7,339 nt of DNA, taken from Veillonella sp. (lineage in GTDB: Bacteria; Bacillota_C; Negativicutes; Veillonellales; Veillonellaceae). The translations under genes and the position numbers were made by a program. The notes below the pieces were generated by a model. It worked only from the letters and a program-made list of their open reading frames with translations, had not been told where the DNA came from and searched no databases. This document shows, piece after piece, positions 1 through 6,279 of this stretch; within the stretch, counting starts at the first letter, position 1, and each line of letters starts with the position of its first letter. The stretch lies in the NCBI GenBank assembly GCA_018367495.1, contig JAGZGB010000080.1:1-7339 (forward strand), read 5' to 3'.

Positions 1-192
1 GAACTAATTAGGGATACATTAATCATCAATGAGCCCTCTCAAGTGTTATGTCAGGATGATTGCAAAGGATTGTGCGTTCATTGCGGAGCAAATTTAAATG
101 TTTCACCTTGTTCTTGTGAATCCTTTGTGGTGGATCCTCGATTTGCAGAGTTACGTGCTTTGCTTGATGAGAAAGATGATAGATTGTCCTAA
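1..192 (+). CDS. yceD: YceD/DUF177 family protein, C-terminal part (5' end outside window)
   Basis: Frame 1 is open from the first base to a TAA at 190-192, giving the last 63 residues of a protein whose start lies upstream. The visible part has a cysteine-rich knuckle typical of the DUF177 C-terminus: cysteines at visible residues 17, 21, 25 and 28 ([18 protein letters not shown]), a further CxC at 37-39, then a [11 protein letters not shown] helix. YceD proteins are known to support 23S rRNA accumulation and ribosome assembly and are nearly always encoded next to rpmF, as here, with a 25-nt gap. The two are probably co-transcribed from a promoter outside the window. Metal binding by the cysteines is an inference. 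Confidence 0.88.
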   Translation, partial: ELIRDTLIINEPSQVLCQDDCKGLCVHCGANLNVSPCSCESFVVDPRFAELRALLDEKDDRLS

Positions 193-217
193 TGATTGTA
201 CTAAGGAGGTGCAGATA

Positions 218-394
218 ATGGCAGTACCTAAGCGTAGATTGTCTAAATGCCGTCGCGATCGCCGTCGTGCTAATTGGAAATTAGAAGCTCCTGGTTATGT
301 AGCATGCCCACAATGCCACGAACCTAAGATGCCTCATCGTGTTTGCCCTACATGTGGTCACTATAAAGGTGAGCAAGTAGTAGCTAATGCTTAA
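218..394 (+). CDS. rpmF: 50S ribosomal protein L32
   Basis: This 58-residue basic protein is a component of the large ribosomal subunit. It begins [19 protein letters not shown], the usual L32 N-terminus, and carries a zinc-ribbon pattern of two CxxC pairs (C30/C33 and C43/C46). The reading frame stays open upstream to an ATG at 98, but that extension lies inside yceD in another frame. The ATG at 218 has a near-perfect Shine-Dalgarno sequence (AAGGAGGT, 203-210) seven bases upstream and gives the family's normal length, so it is the start. It is the last gene of its unit, since a strong terminator follows within 15 bases. Confidence 0.97.
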   Translation: MAVPKRRLSKCRRDRRRANWKLEAPGYVACPQCHEPKMPHRVCPTCGHYKGEQVVANA

Positions 395-407
395 TATGTG
401 AGCTAGT

Positions 408-441
408 AAAAAGACGCCTACTTTAGTAGGCGTCTTTTTTT
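408..441 (+). terminator. Intrinsic terminator of the yceD-rpmF unit
   Basis: GACGCCTAC (413-421) and GTAGGCGTC (426-434) form a perfect 9-bp GC-rich stem with a TTTA loop. The stem is followed by a run of seven T (435-441). An A-run just before it (408-412) can extend the stem and could let it work weakly on the other strand. It starts 13 bases after the rpmF stop codon. Confidence 0.95.
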
Positions 442-483
442 AGTGATATTTATAATTTAATATACTTGATATGTATTAGTCAG

Positions 484-531
484 TGCCATTATTTTATAGT
501 AATATAAATTTATAAAATAGTGGCATTTTTT
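484..531 (+). terminator. Second hairpin with T-run (backup terminator or decayed transcript end)
   Basis: Bases 484-498 pair with 511-525 in a 15-bp stem (one T-G wobble) around a 12-base loop, followed by six T (526-531). Only the outer TGCCA/TGGCA part is GC-containing; the rest is A+T. The T-run is on the + strand side only. It lies about 40 bases beyond the first terminator, with no gene between them. It may be a fail-safe terminator that insulates the fatty acid operon from ribosomal-protein transcription. Confidence 0.6.
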
Positions 532-622
532 ACACTTTTATAAACAAAAAGATACTCAAATATAAAATAACAACTATATTTAGTATATATGAGAAAATCT
601 GTTACTATATGTATGAAAAGCC

Positions 623-651
623 TTGCCAATAGGGGGATTATTGTATATACT
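623..651 (+). promoter_or_regulatory. Sigma-A-type promoter of the fapR-fab operon
   Basis: A -35 box TTGCCA (623-628) and a -10 box TATACT (646-651) are separated by exactly 17 bases. Each box matches the consensus at five of six positions. Transcription would start near 657-659, leaving a leader of roughly 34 bases before fapR. It is the best promoter match in the gene-free stretch from 395 to 691. The rest of that stretch holds two hairpins and A+T-rich sequence in which I see no gene. Confidence 0.75.
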
Positions 652-663
652 TAGGATGTAATA

Positions 664-680
664 TTAATACTAGGTCATAA
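664..680. promoter_or_regulatory. Probable FapR operator
   Basis: The 17-base imperfect dyad TTAATACTAGGTCATAA has five of seven half-site pairs matched around a central TAG. Read on the other strand it is TTATGACCTAGTATTAA. This closely resembles the FapR box of Bacillus and relatives as I recall it (of the type TTAGTACCTAGTACTAA). It lies just downstream of the predicted start of transcription and abuts the fapR ribosome binding site. Bound FapR would block RNA polymerase entry or early elongation. Its place in front of fapR itself fits autoregulation of the whole operon. Confidence 0.72.
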
Positions 681-691
681 AAGGTGGTCCC

Positions 692-1252
692 ATGAGTCGG
701 TTAAAGAAGCAAGAGCGCCAAAAACAGTTACAAGAAAAACTGAATATTACGCCATTTCTTACTGATGAAGAATTGGCAACACACTTTAATGTAAGTGTGC
801 CAACTATTCGACTTGATCGACTAGAGTTGGGGATTCCTGAATTGCGTGAACGCATACGCGTCATGGCTACAGGTCAATCACAAGAGATGGTAGAACATGT
901 ACCGTATGAAGTGGTTGGAGAATTGATTGATGTCACAGAAGGTCAGCAAGCATTGTCTATGTTGCGTACTACGGCTGATATGGCAGATCGATTTGGACAT
1001 GTAGAACCACAGTATTTATATGCGCAAGCGAATTCCCTCGCAAAGGTAGTCTTAGGAACTACCGTTTGTTCTGCGGAGGTTGGAAATATAAAATACAAGA
1101 ATCCAGTAGGGGCTGGTACCAATTTGGTGGCAAAAGCAGAAATTGTACGTCGTCGTGGTAATAAGTTCTTTATTTGGGTCATTATAAGAGATAAAATAAA
1201 AGAAGTATTTCGCGCAAAATTTATTATGGAATCCGTAGAGAATAGGGTGTAG
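692..1252 (+). CDS. fapR: Transcription factor FapR, repressor of fatty acid and phospholipid synthesis
   Basis: This 186-residue protein has the length and two-part layout of FapR. Residues about 5-58 form the helix-turn-helix DNA-binding part with the hallmark sequence TPFLTDEELA and TIRLDRLELGIPELRERI. A linker helix leads to a hot-dog-fold effector domain (about 75-180) carrying the conserved AQANSLA stretch (111-117) and the VAKAE strand. In Bacillus, malonyl-CoA binds this domain and releases FapR from DNA, so the operon is induced when substrate is plentiful. The start is set by AAAGGTGG (680-687), four bases before the ATG. Just before AQANSLA, the Arg-Gly I recall from Bacillus FapR appears as Glu105-Pro106 (see findings). 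plsX follows after three bases. Confidence 0.94.
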   Translation: MSRLKKQERQKQLQEKLNITPFLTDEELATHFNVSVPTIRLDRLELGIPELRERIRVMATGQSQEMVEHVPYEVVGELIDVTEGQQALSMLRTTADMADRFGHVEPQYLYAQANSLAKVVLGTTVCSAEVGNIKYKNPVGAGTNLVAKAEIVRRRGNKFFIWVIIRDKIKEVFRAKFIMESVENRV

Positions 1253-1255
1253 ATT

Positions 1256-2284
1256 ATGAAAATTGCAATAGACGCCATGGGTGGCGACTTTGCTCCATTG
1301 GAGACTGTACTAGGAGCCATTGAAGCCGTACGAGCAAATGAACATATTAATGTGGTGCTTGTTGGTGATGAGCAGCAAATTTTTAATATATTAGAAGCTA
1401 ATAATGAAGCTAAAAATCCACGTATTTCTATACAACATGCTAGTCAGGTAATAGGTATGGATGAGCATCCAGGACAAGCGTTGCGGAAGAAAAAAGATGC
1501 GTCTGTTGTAGTTGCGACATCTTTAGTTCGTGAAAATATTTGTGATGCTGTTATTGCTCCAGGTAGTACAGGTGCAGCCGTCGCGGCAGCTTTGTTTGGA
1601 CTTGGTCGTATTAAGGGGGTTGATCGCCCAGTTATCGCTACGCCAATGCCAACCGTTACTGGTATTACTGTTATGCTAGACTCTGGTGCGAACTCCAATA
1701 GTAAACCTAAACATCTTGTTCAAGGTGCGTTAATGGGTTCTGAGTATGCCAAGCTTTTATTAGGAAAAGAAGAGCCTACAGTAGGGTTACTTAATATTGG
1801 TGAAGAAGCTACTAAGGGGAACGATGTCGTTTTAGCCACCTACCCAATTTTGGAACGTATGAAGACTATTAATTTTAGAGGAAATATCGAAGGCAGAGAT
1901 ATTCCGAAAGGTGTTGTCGACGTTGTCGTTTGTGATGGCTTCGTAGGTAATGTGGTCCTAAAATTCGCAGAAGGCTTGGTAACAGGCCTTACACAGTTAG
2001 TAAAGGATAGTATTATGGCGGGAAGTATCTTTGCCAAAATTGGTGCTATTCTAGTTAAGCCAGCTTTAAAGAAAATGGCTAAACGCTTGGATCACACAGA
2101 AAATGGCGGTGCTCCATTGCTAGGGGTTAACGGGGTGTTTATGATTGCACATGGTAGCTCTAAAGCTAAAGAGATTAAAACTGCTATAGAAATTGCTGGT
2201 GATTTAGTAGAACGTAAGATTATTCAACATATAAGAGAAACAATAGATATTGAAGGAGCCTTGAAGTATGACTATGATGAGTAA
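1256..2284 (+). CDS. plsX: Phosphate acyltransferase PlsX
   Basis: PlsX is a peripheral membrane enzyme that converts acyl-ACP and phosphate to acyl-phosphate, the donor used by PlsY to start phospholipid synthesis. The 342-residue protein has the normal length and family motifs in order: MKIAIDAMGGDFAP (1-14), APGSTGAAVAAALFGLGRIKG (101-121), the DSGANSNSKPKHL region (142-154), LLNIGEEATKGN (178-189), VCDGFVGNVVLKFAEG (225-240) and GGAPLLGVNG near residue 284. It starts three bases after the fapR stop with only a weak purine-rich site (GAGAATAGGG) upstream, so translational coupling to fapR is likely. Its last 17 bases overlap fabH. The pairing with fapR is common in Firmicutes. Confidence 0.97.
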   Translation: MKIAIDAMGGDFAPLETVLGAIEAVRANEHINVVLVGDEQQIFNILEANNEAKNPRISIQHASQVIGMDEHPGQALRKKKDASVVVATSLVRENICDAVIAPGSTGAAVAAALFGLGRIKGVDRPVIATPMPTVTGITVMLDSGANSNSKPKHLVQGALMGSEYAKLLLGKEEPTVGLLNIGEEATKGNDVVLATYPILERMKTINFRGNIEGRDIPKGVVDVVVCDGFVGNVVLKFAEGLVTGLTQLVKDSIMAGSIFAKIGAILVKPALKKMAKRLDHTENGGAPLLGVNGVFMIAHGSSKAKEIKTAIEIAGDLVERKIIQHIRETIDIEGALKYDYDE

Positions 2285-3263
2285 ACCGGTAGGAATCATT
2301 GGTACTGGGAGCTTCCTTCCTGACAATGTAGTAACAAACTTTGATCTTGAGAAAATGGTTGATACAAATGATCAATGGATTAGAGAGCGTACTGGTATCG
2401 AAGAAAGACGCATTGCACCGGAAGGTATGAATACATCCTATATGGCTACTGAGGCGGCCAAGAAGGCTATGCAAATGGCTAAGGTTAGCGCAGAAGACAT
2501 TGATATGATTATTTTTGCTACCTTAACACCAGATATGATTATTCCTTCAGCGGCTTGTGTATTACAAGCGAATTTAGGAGCTAAGAATGCAGCTGCTTAT
2601 GATTTACAAGCTGCATGTTCTGGCTTTGTTTATGGATTGATTACTGCAGCTAGCTATATTAGCTCCGGTTTATATAAAAAGGTACTCGTTGTAGGGGCTG
2701 AAATTCTTTCCCGTCGAGTAAATTGGCATGATCGTGGTACATGTATTCTTTTTGGTGATGGTGCAGGGGCTGCTGTAGTATCCGAAGTTCCTGATGGGTA
2801 CGGTATTAAAGGTGTTGATATGGGTGCCGATGGTACTGGTGGTCCATCTCTTTGCATTCCTGCTGGTGGTACAGCTGTAGTTGCTAATGATCAACGAGTT
2901 GAAGAAGGTTTAACATTTATTCATATGGATGGACCGGAAGTATATAAATTTGCTGTTAAAACGATGGGGCGTACTGTTTTAAAATCTTTAGAACAAGCTG
3001 GAATGGAACTTAATGAGTTGGATTTTTTCATTCCTCATCAAGCTAATATTCGTATTATTGATTCGGCAGCAAAACGCTTACGTATGCCGATGGAAAAAGT
3101 ATTTGTTAATTTACATAAGTATGGTAATACATCCGCCGCGTCTGTAGCTATAGCTTTGGATGAAGCTAATCGTGAAGGACGTTTTAAACGCGGCGATAAT
3201 GTTGCGTTTGCAGGATTTGGTGCAGGCCTAACATGGGCTAGCCTTGTCTTGAAATGGTATTAA
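2268..3263 (+). CDS. fabH: 3-oxoacyl-ACP synthase III (FabH)
   Basis: FabH condenses acetyl-CoA (or a branched or other primer) with malonyl-ACP to begin a fatty acid chain. The 331-residue thiolase-fold protein keeps the full Cys-His-Asn triad: C117 in QAACSGF, H257 in PHQANIRI and N287 in KYGNTSAAS. The C-terminal GFGAGLTWASLVLKW is also typical. Three in-frame ATGs (2268, 2274, 2277) compete as the start. AAGGAG (2253-2258) is nine bases from the first and 15-18 from the others, so 2268 is preferred, giving a 17-base overlap with plsX and probable translational coupling. Primer specificity cannot be read from the sequence alone. Confidence 0.97.
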   Translation: MTMMSKPVGIIGTGSFLPDNVVTNFDLEKMVDTNDQWIRERTGIEERRIAPEGMNTSYMATEAAKKAMQMAKVSAEDIDMIIFATLTPDMIIPSAACVLQANLGAKNAAAYDLQAACSGFVYGLITAASYISSGLYKKVLVVGAEILSRRVNWHDRGTCILFGDGAGAAVVSEVPDGYGIKGVDMGADGTGGPSLCIPAGGTAVVANDQRVEEGLTFIHMDGPEVYKFAVKTMGRTVLKSLEQAGMELNELDFFIPHQANIRIIDSAAKRLRMPMEKVFVNLHKYGNTSAASVAIALDEANREGRFKRGDNVAFAGFGAGLTWASLVLKWY

Positions 3264-3278
3264 GGAGGATTCATTAAG

Positions 3279-4223
3279 ATGATTAAGACTGATATTTGTG
3301 ATTTATTGCAGATTGAGTACCCAATTTTACAAGGTGGTATGGCTTGGCTCGGTACTGCAGAATTAGCGGCAGCTGTTTCCGAGGCTGGTGGCCTTGGTAT
3401 TATTGGAGCTGGTCATATGCCTCCTGATATTTTCCGTAATGAGATTCATAAATTAAAAGAGCGTACAAACAAACCATTTGGTTGTAATATTATGCTTATG
3501 TCGCCATTTGTTAAAGAAGTTATGGAAGTAGTAGTGGACGAACGCGTTCCTGTAATTACAACAGGTGCTGGTAATCCTGGTGTTTATATTCCTGCTTTAA
3601 AAGAAATTGGTACAAAAGTAATCCCTGTAGTTGCTTCCGTATTACTTGCAAAACGCTTATTACGTGGTGGTATTGATGCAATTATCGCAGAAGGTACTGA
3701 GTCTGGTGGTCATGTAGGTGATATTACCACTATGGCATTGATTCCTCAAGTTGTAGATGCGGTAGATGTACCAGTTATTGCAGCTGGTGGTATTGCTGAT
3801 GGTCGTGGTGTGGCTGCAGCCTTTGCATTGGGTGCTCATGCAGTACAAATGGGTACACGCTTCGTATTATCTGAAGAATGTATTGCTCATGAAAACTATA
3901 AAAATGCAGTATTGAAAGCAAAAGATCGCGCTACAGTTATGACTGGTTTAACAACAGGTCATCCTGTACGTATCATTGATAATGCATTGGCGCATAAATA
4001 TAAATCCCTTGAGTTTAGTGGCGGCTCTAAAGAGGAATTAGAAAACTTAGGTGCAGGCACTCTTCGTAAAGCTGCTATTGAAGGTGATGTAAAAGAAGGC
4101 TCTGTAATGATTGGTCAAATCTCTGGTATGTTAACAGATGTTAAGCCATGTGCAACTATTATCAAAGATATCATGGCTGAAACTGAAACTGTAATTAAAA
4201 ACCTTCAAGGTCTTGGTAAATAA
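3279..4223 (+). CDS. fabK: FabK-type enoyl-ACP reductase (FMN-dependent)
   Basis: FabK catalyses the last reduction of each elongation cycle, trans-2-enoyl-ACP to acyl-ACP, using FMN and NAD(P)H. The 314-residue TIM-barrel protein closely follows Streptococcus pneumoniae FabK as I recall it: YPILQGGMAW (14-23), SEAGGLGIIG (34-43), PFGCNIMLMSPFV (66-78), TTGAGNP (94-100), AEGTESGGHVG with the conserved H145, the phosphate-binding AAGGIADGRG (168-177), MGTRF (191-195) and the C-terminal GSVMIGQISGM (274-284). That last motif separates true FabK from nitronate monooxygenases. A strong AAGGAGGA (3262-3269) overlaps the fabH stop codon and sets the ATG. No FabI-type reductase is seen in the window. 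Confidence 0.95.
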   Translation: MIKTDICDLLQIEYPILQGGMAWLGTAELAAAVSEAGGLGIIGAGHMPPDIFRNEIHKLKERTNKPFGCNIMLMSPFVKEVMEVVVDERVPVITTGAGNPGVYIPALKEIGTKVIPVVASVLLAKRLLRGGIDAIIAEGTESGGHVGDITTMALIPQVVDAVDVPVIAAGGIADGRGVAAAFALGAHAVQMGTRFVLSEECIAHENYKNAVLKAKDRATVMTGLTTGHPVRIIDNALAHKYKSLEFSGGSKEELENLGAGTLRKAAIEGDVKEGSVMIGQISGMLTDVKPCATIIKDIMAETETVIKNLQGLGK

Positions 4224-4233
4224 GGAGGCCCTT

Positions 4234-5175
4234 ATGAAAACAGCATTTGTTTTTCCTGGTCAAGGTTCCCAAAAAGTAGGCATGTTGCAAGATTTGTACA
4301 ATGCATATCCTATTGTGAAACAACGTTTTGAAGAAGCTGACGAAGCGCTTGGTTATTCTATTTCCAAATTGTGCTTTGAAGGCCCTGATACTGAACTTGT
4401 TAAAACAGCTAATACACAACCGGCTATTTTGACAGCATCTGTAGCTTGCTATGAAGTTCTTAAAGAACAAGGCTTTACACCTGATATCGTAGGTGGTCAT
4501 AGTCTTGGTGAATACAGTGCTCTTGTAGCGGCAGGTGTATTGAACTTTAAAGATGCTGTGTATGTTGTTCATAAACGCGGTGAATATATGCAAGAAGCTG
4601 TGCCATTGGGGCAAGGTGCTATGGCAGCAATTTTGGCTTTACCTCGTGAACAAGTTGTAGAAATTTGTAAAGAGGTTAACGATTCTGTTGGTTCTGTACA
4701 AGCAGTTAACTTCAACTGCCCAGGTCAAATTGTTATTGCTGGTGAAACAGCAGCGGTAGAAACTGCAGCAGAAAAGATGAAAGAAGCCGGTGCAAAACGT
4801 GCTGTTAAGCTTCCTGTAAGTGCTCCATTCCACAGCCGTTTGATGGAACCTGCAGCTCTTCGTTTAAAAGAAGAGTTGGATAAAATCCAAGTGAGCGATG
4901 CTCAAATTCCTGTAGTGGCAAATGTGACAGGTAAAATTTTGACTGATGCAAACGATATTAAAGAATCCTTAGTTACACAAGCTGCAAACCCTGTATTGTG
5001 GGAAGACTGCGTAGCTGAAATGGTTAACTTTGGTGTAACTCGATTCGTTGAAGTAGGTCCTGGTAAAGTACTTACTGGCTTTACTAAAAAGATTAATAAA
5101 GATATGGAATTAGCCAATGTTGAAGACATTGCATCCTTAGAGAAAACGCTTGAATTTTTGAAAGGGGTTCGATAA
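4234..5175 (+). CDS. fabD: Malonyl-CoA:ACP transacylase (FabD)
   Basis: FabD transfers malonyl from CoA to the acyl carrier protein, supplying the extender unit for FabH and FabF. The 313-residue protein shows the oxyanion-loop FPGQGSQKVGM (7-17), the nucleophile S90 in GGHSLGEYSALVAAG, R115 in VVHKRGEYMQ that binds the malonyl carboxylate, and the catalytic H200 in VSAPFHSRLM. The open frame extends to a TTG at 4213, but that part overlaps fabK. The ATG at 4234, five bases after AAGGAGG (4222-4228), gives the standard MKTAFVFPGQ start. The SD overlaps the fabK stop codon, with a 10-base gap between the genes. Confidence 0.97.
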   Translation: MKTAFVFPGQGSQKVGMLQDLYNAYPIVKQRFEEADEALGYSISKLCFEGPDTELVKTANTQPAILTASVACYEVLKEQGFTPDIVGGHSLGEYSALVAAGVLNFKDAVYVVHKRGEYMQEAVPLGQGAMAAILALPREQVVEICKEVNDSVGSVQAVNFNCPGQIVIAGETAAVETAAEKMKEAGAKRAVKLPVSAPFHSRLMEPAALRLKEELDKIQVSDAQIPVVANVTGKILTDANDIKESLVTQAANPVLWEDCVAEMVNFGVTRFVEVGPGKVLTGFTKKINKDMELANVEDIASLEKTLEFLKGVR

Positions 5176-5176
5176 A

Positions 5177-5920
5177 ATGCATTTAGAGGGTAAAGTAGCC
5201 ATTGTAACTGGCGCATCCCGTGGCATTGGTCGCGCTGTAGCTATCAATTTAGCACAATCTGGTGCTGATGTGGTGGTTAACTATAGCGGTAGCGAAGGTG
5301 CAGCTCAAGAAACTGTTGAAGCTGTACAAGCTTTAGGCCGTAAAGCCGTTAAAATTAAAGCTAATGTAGCTAATGCTGATGAAGTTACAGCTATGGTGGA
5401 AGAAGCTCATAAAGAGTTTGGTCACATTGATATTCTCGTAAATAATGCGGGTATTACGCGTGATGGTTTATTAATGCGTATGAAAGACGAAGATTTTGAT
5501 GCTGTTATAGATATCAACCTTAAAGGTGTATATTTAGTAACTAAAGCAGTATCTAAAATCATGATGAAACAACGTTCTGGTCATATTATCAATATGACAT
5601 CTGTTGTAGGCGTTATAGGTAATGCGGGTCAAACTAACTACGCAGCATCTAAAGCTGGTGTAATTGGTTTTACTAAATCCTGTGCTAAAGAATTAGCAAG
5701 TCGTGGCATTACTGTTAATGCTATTGCACCAGGATTTATCAATACTGATATGACTGATGTATTACCAGAAAAAGTTAAAGAAGCTATGGTTGCAGAAATT
5801 CCATTGGGCCGTATGGCTAATGCTGAAGAAGTAGCGACAGTAGCAACATTCCTTGCTAGCGATTTTGCTAACTATATTACAGGCCAAGTCATCAATGTAG
5901 ATGGCGGTATGGTGATGTAG
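5177..5920 (+). CDS. fabG: 3-oxoacyl-ACP reductase (FabG)
   Basis: FabG is the NADPH-dependent reductase of 3-ketoacyl-ACP, a short-chain dehydrogenase of the usual length (247 residues). Visible motifs are the cofactor glycine loop TGASRGIG (11-18), NNAG (89-92), and the full catalytic set N114, S142, Y155 and K159 (YAASK). It ends in the typical VINVDGGMVM. It begins one base after the fabD stop codon, with AAAGGGG (5161-5167) inside the end of fabD as the ribosome binding site, which implies coupled translation. The 51-base gap after it is the longest within the operon up to that point. Confidence 0.97.
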   Translation: MHLEGKVAIVTGASRGIGRAVAINLAQSGADVVVNYSGSEGAAQETVEAVQALGRKAVKIKANVANADEVTAMVEEAHKEFGHIDILVNNAGITRDGLLMRMKDEDFDAVIDINLKGVYLVTKAVSKIMMKQRSGHIINMTSVVGVIGNAGQTNYAASKAGVIGFTKSCAKELASRGITVNAIAPGFINTDMTDVLPEKVKEAMVAEIPLGRMANAEEVATVATFLASDFANYITGQVINVDGGMVM

Positions 5921-5953
5921 TTTCAAAATTAGACTATATATAAATACACTTTG

Positions 5954-5964
5954 AAAGGAGGTGA
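5954..5964 (+). promoter_or_regulatory. Extended perfect Shine-Dalgarno of acpP
   Basis: AAAGGAGGTGA complements the 3' end of 16S rRNA over its whole length and is the strongest ribosome binding site in the window. It decides the ATG at 5972 over the in-frame TTG at 5951, which it overlaps. It fits the high expression that acyl carrier protein needs. Confidence 0.9.
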
Positions 5965-5971
5965 ACCACCA

Positions 5972-6202
5972 ATGAACACTTTCGATAAAGTAAAAGCAAT
6001 CGTTGTGGAACAATTAGGCGTTGATGAAGCTGAAGTTACCATTGATTCTACATTCATCGACGACTTAGGCGCTGACTCCTTAGATATCGTTGAATTGATC
6101 ATGGCATTCGAAGAAGAATTCAATGTTGAAATCCCTGACGATGTTGCAGAAAAAATCAAAACCGTTAAGGATACAGTAGAATATATTGATTCTGCTAAAT
6201 AA
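5972..6202 (+). CDS. acpP: Acyl carrier protein
   Basis: This 76-residue acidic protein carries the growing acyl chain on a phosphopantetheine arm in the cytosol. The attachment serine is S36 in the invariant [14 protein letters not shown] motif, and the helix II/III region [18 protein letters not shown] is typical. The ATG at 5972 is chosen because it has the perfect ribosome binding site and gives the normal ACP length. An upstream TTG in frame would only translate the SD itself. The gene is set apart from its neighbours by 51 bases upstream and a hairpin-containing gap of 77 bases downstream, unlike the rest of the operon. This suggests it is expressed at a different, higher level. Confidence 0.98.
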   Translation: MNTFDKVKAIVVEQLGVDEAEVTIDSTFIDDLGADSLDIVELIMAFEEEFNVEIPDDVAEKIKTVKDTVEYIDSAK

Positions 6203-6223
6203 GCTGTAAAGCTGACAATTCAG

Positions 6224-6263
6224 CCGTACGGGAGGCCGAGTGGCCTCCCAACCGGTTTTATTT
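6224..6263 (+). terminator. GC-rich hairpin with T-run after acpP (attenuator or partial terminator)
   Basis: GGGAGGCC (6230-6237) and GGCCTCCC (6242-6249) form a perfect 8-bp stem with a GAGT loop. Outer CCG/CGG bases (6224-6226 and 6253-6255) can extend it, and TTTTATTT (6256-6263) follows. The shape is that of an intrinsic terminator, though the T-run is interrupted and about six bases from the core stem. Because the next gene begins 17 bases later with no obvious promoter, partial read-through or a 3' mRNA stabiliser is more likely than complete termination. Confidence 0.6.
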
Positions 6264-6265
6264 AC

Positions 6266-6271
6266 AGGAGG
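6266..6271 (+). promoter_or_regulatory. Shine-Dalgarno that sets a GTG start for the second FabK-like gene
   Basis: AGGAGG ends two bases before an in-frame TTG (6274) and eight bases before a GTG (6280). Only the GTG has usable spacing, so translation should begin there. Confidence 0.8.
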
Positions 6272-6279
6272 ATTTGATA

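Noticed and set aside
98..217. In-frame upstream extension of rpmF to an ATG at 98
   Set aside because: It lies within yceD in another frame, lacks a ribosome binding site, and L32 proteins begin at the MAVPKRR start at 218.
529..556. Alternative promoter TTTACA-16-GATACT
   Set aside because: The -10 box is weak, the -35 box overlaps the T-run of a hairpin, and such matches are frequent in A+T-rich DNA. The 623-651 pair is clearly better.
943..1320. 125-codon open frame on the minus strand across fapR and plsX
   Set aside because: It is antisense to two well-supported genes, has no recognisable domain and shows no ribosome binding site. The same holds for the other minus-strand open frames opposite the fab genes.
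4213..4233. TTG start extending fabD by seven residues
   Set aside because: It overlaps the fabK end; the ATG at 4234 has the correctly spaced AAGGAGG and the family-standard N-terminus.
5921..5953. TATATA/TATAAA run between fabG and acpP as an internal promoter
   Set aside because: A -10-like sequence is present, but no acceptable -35 box lies 16-18 bases upstream, so a dedicated acpP promoter cannot be supported from sequence alone.
6274..6279. TTG start for the second FabK-like gene
   Set aside because: It is only two bases from AGGAGG, too close for initiation; GTG at 6280 has eight-base spacing.
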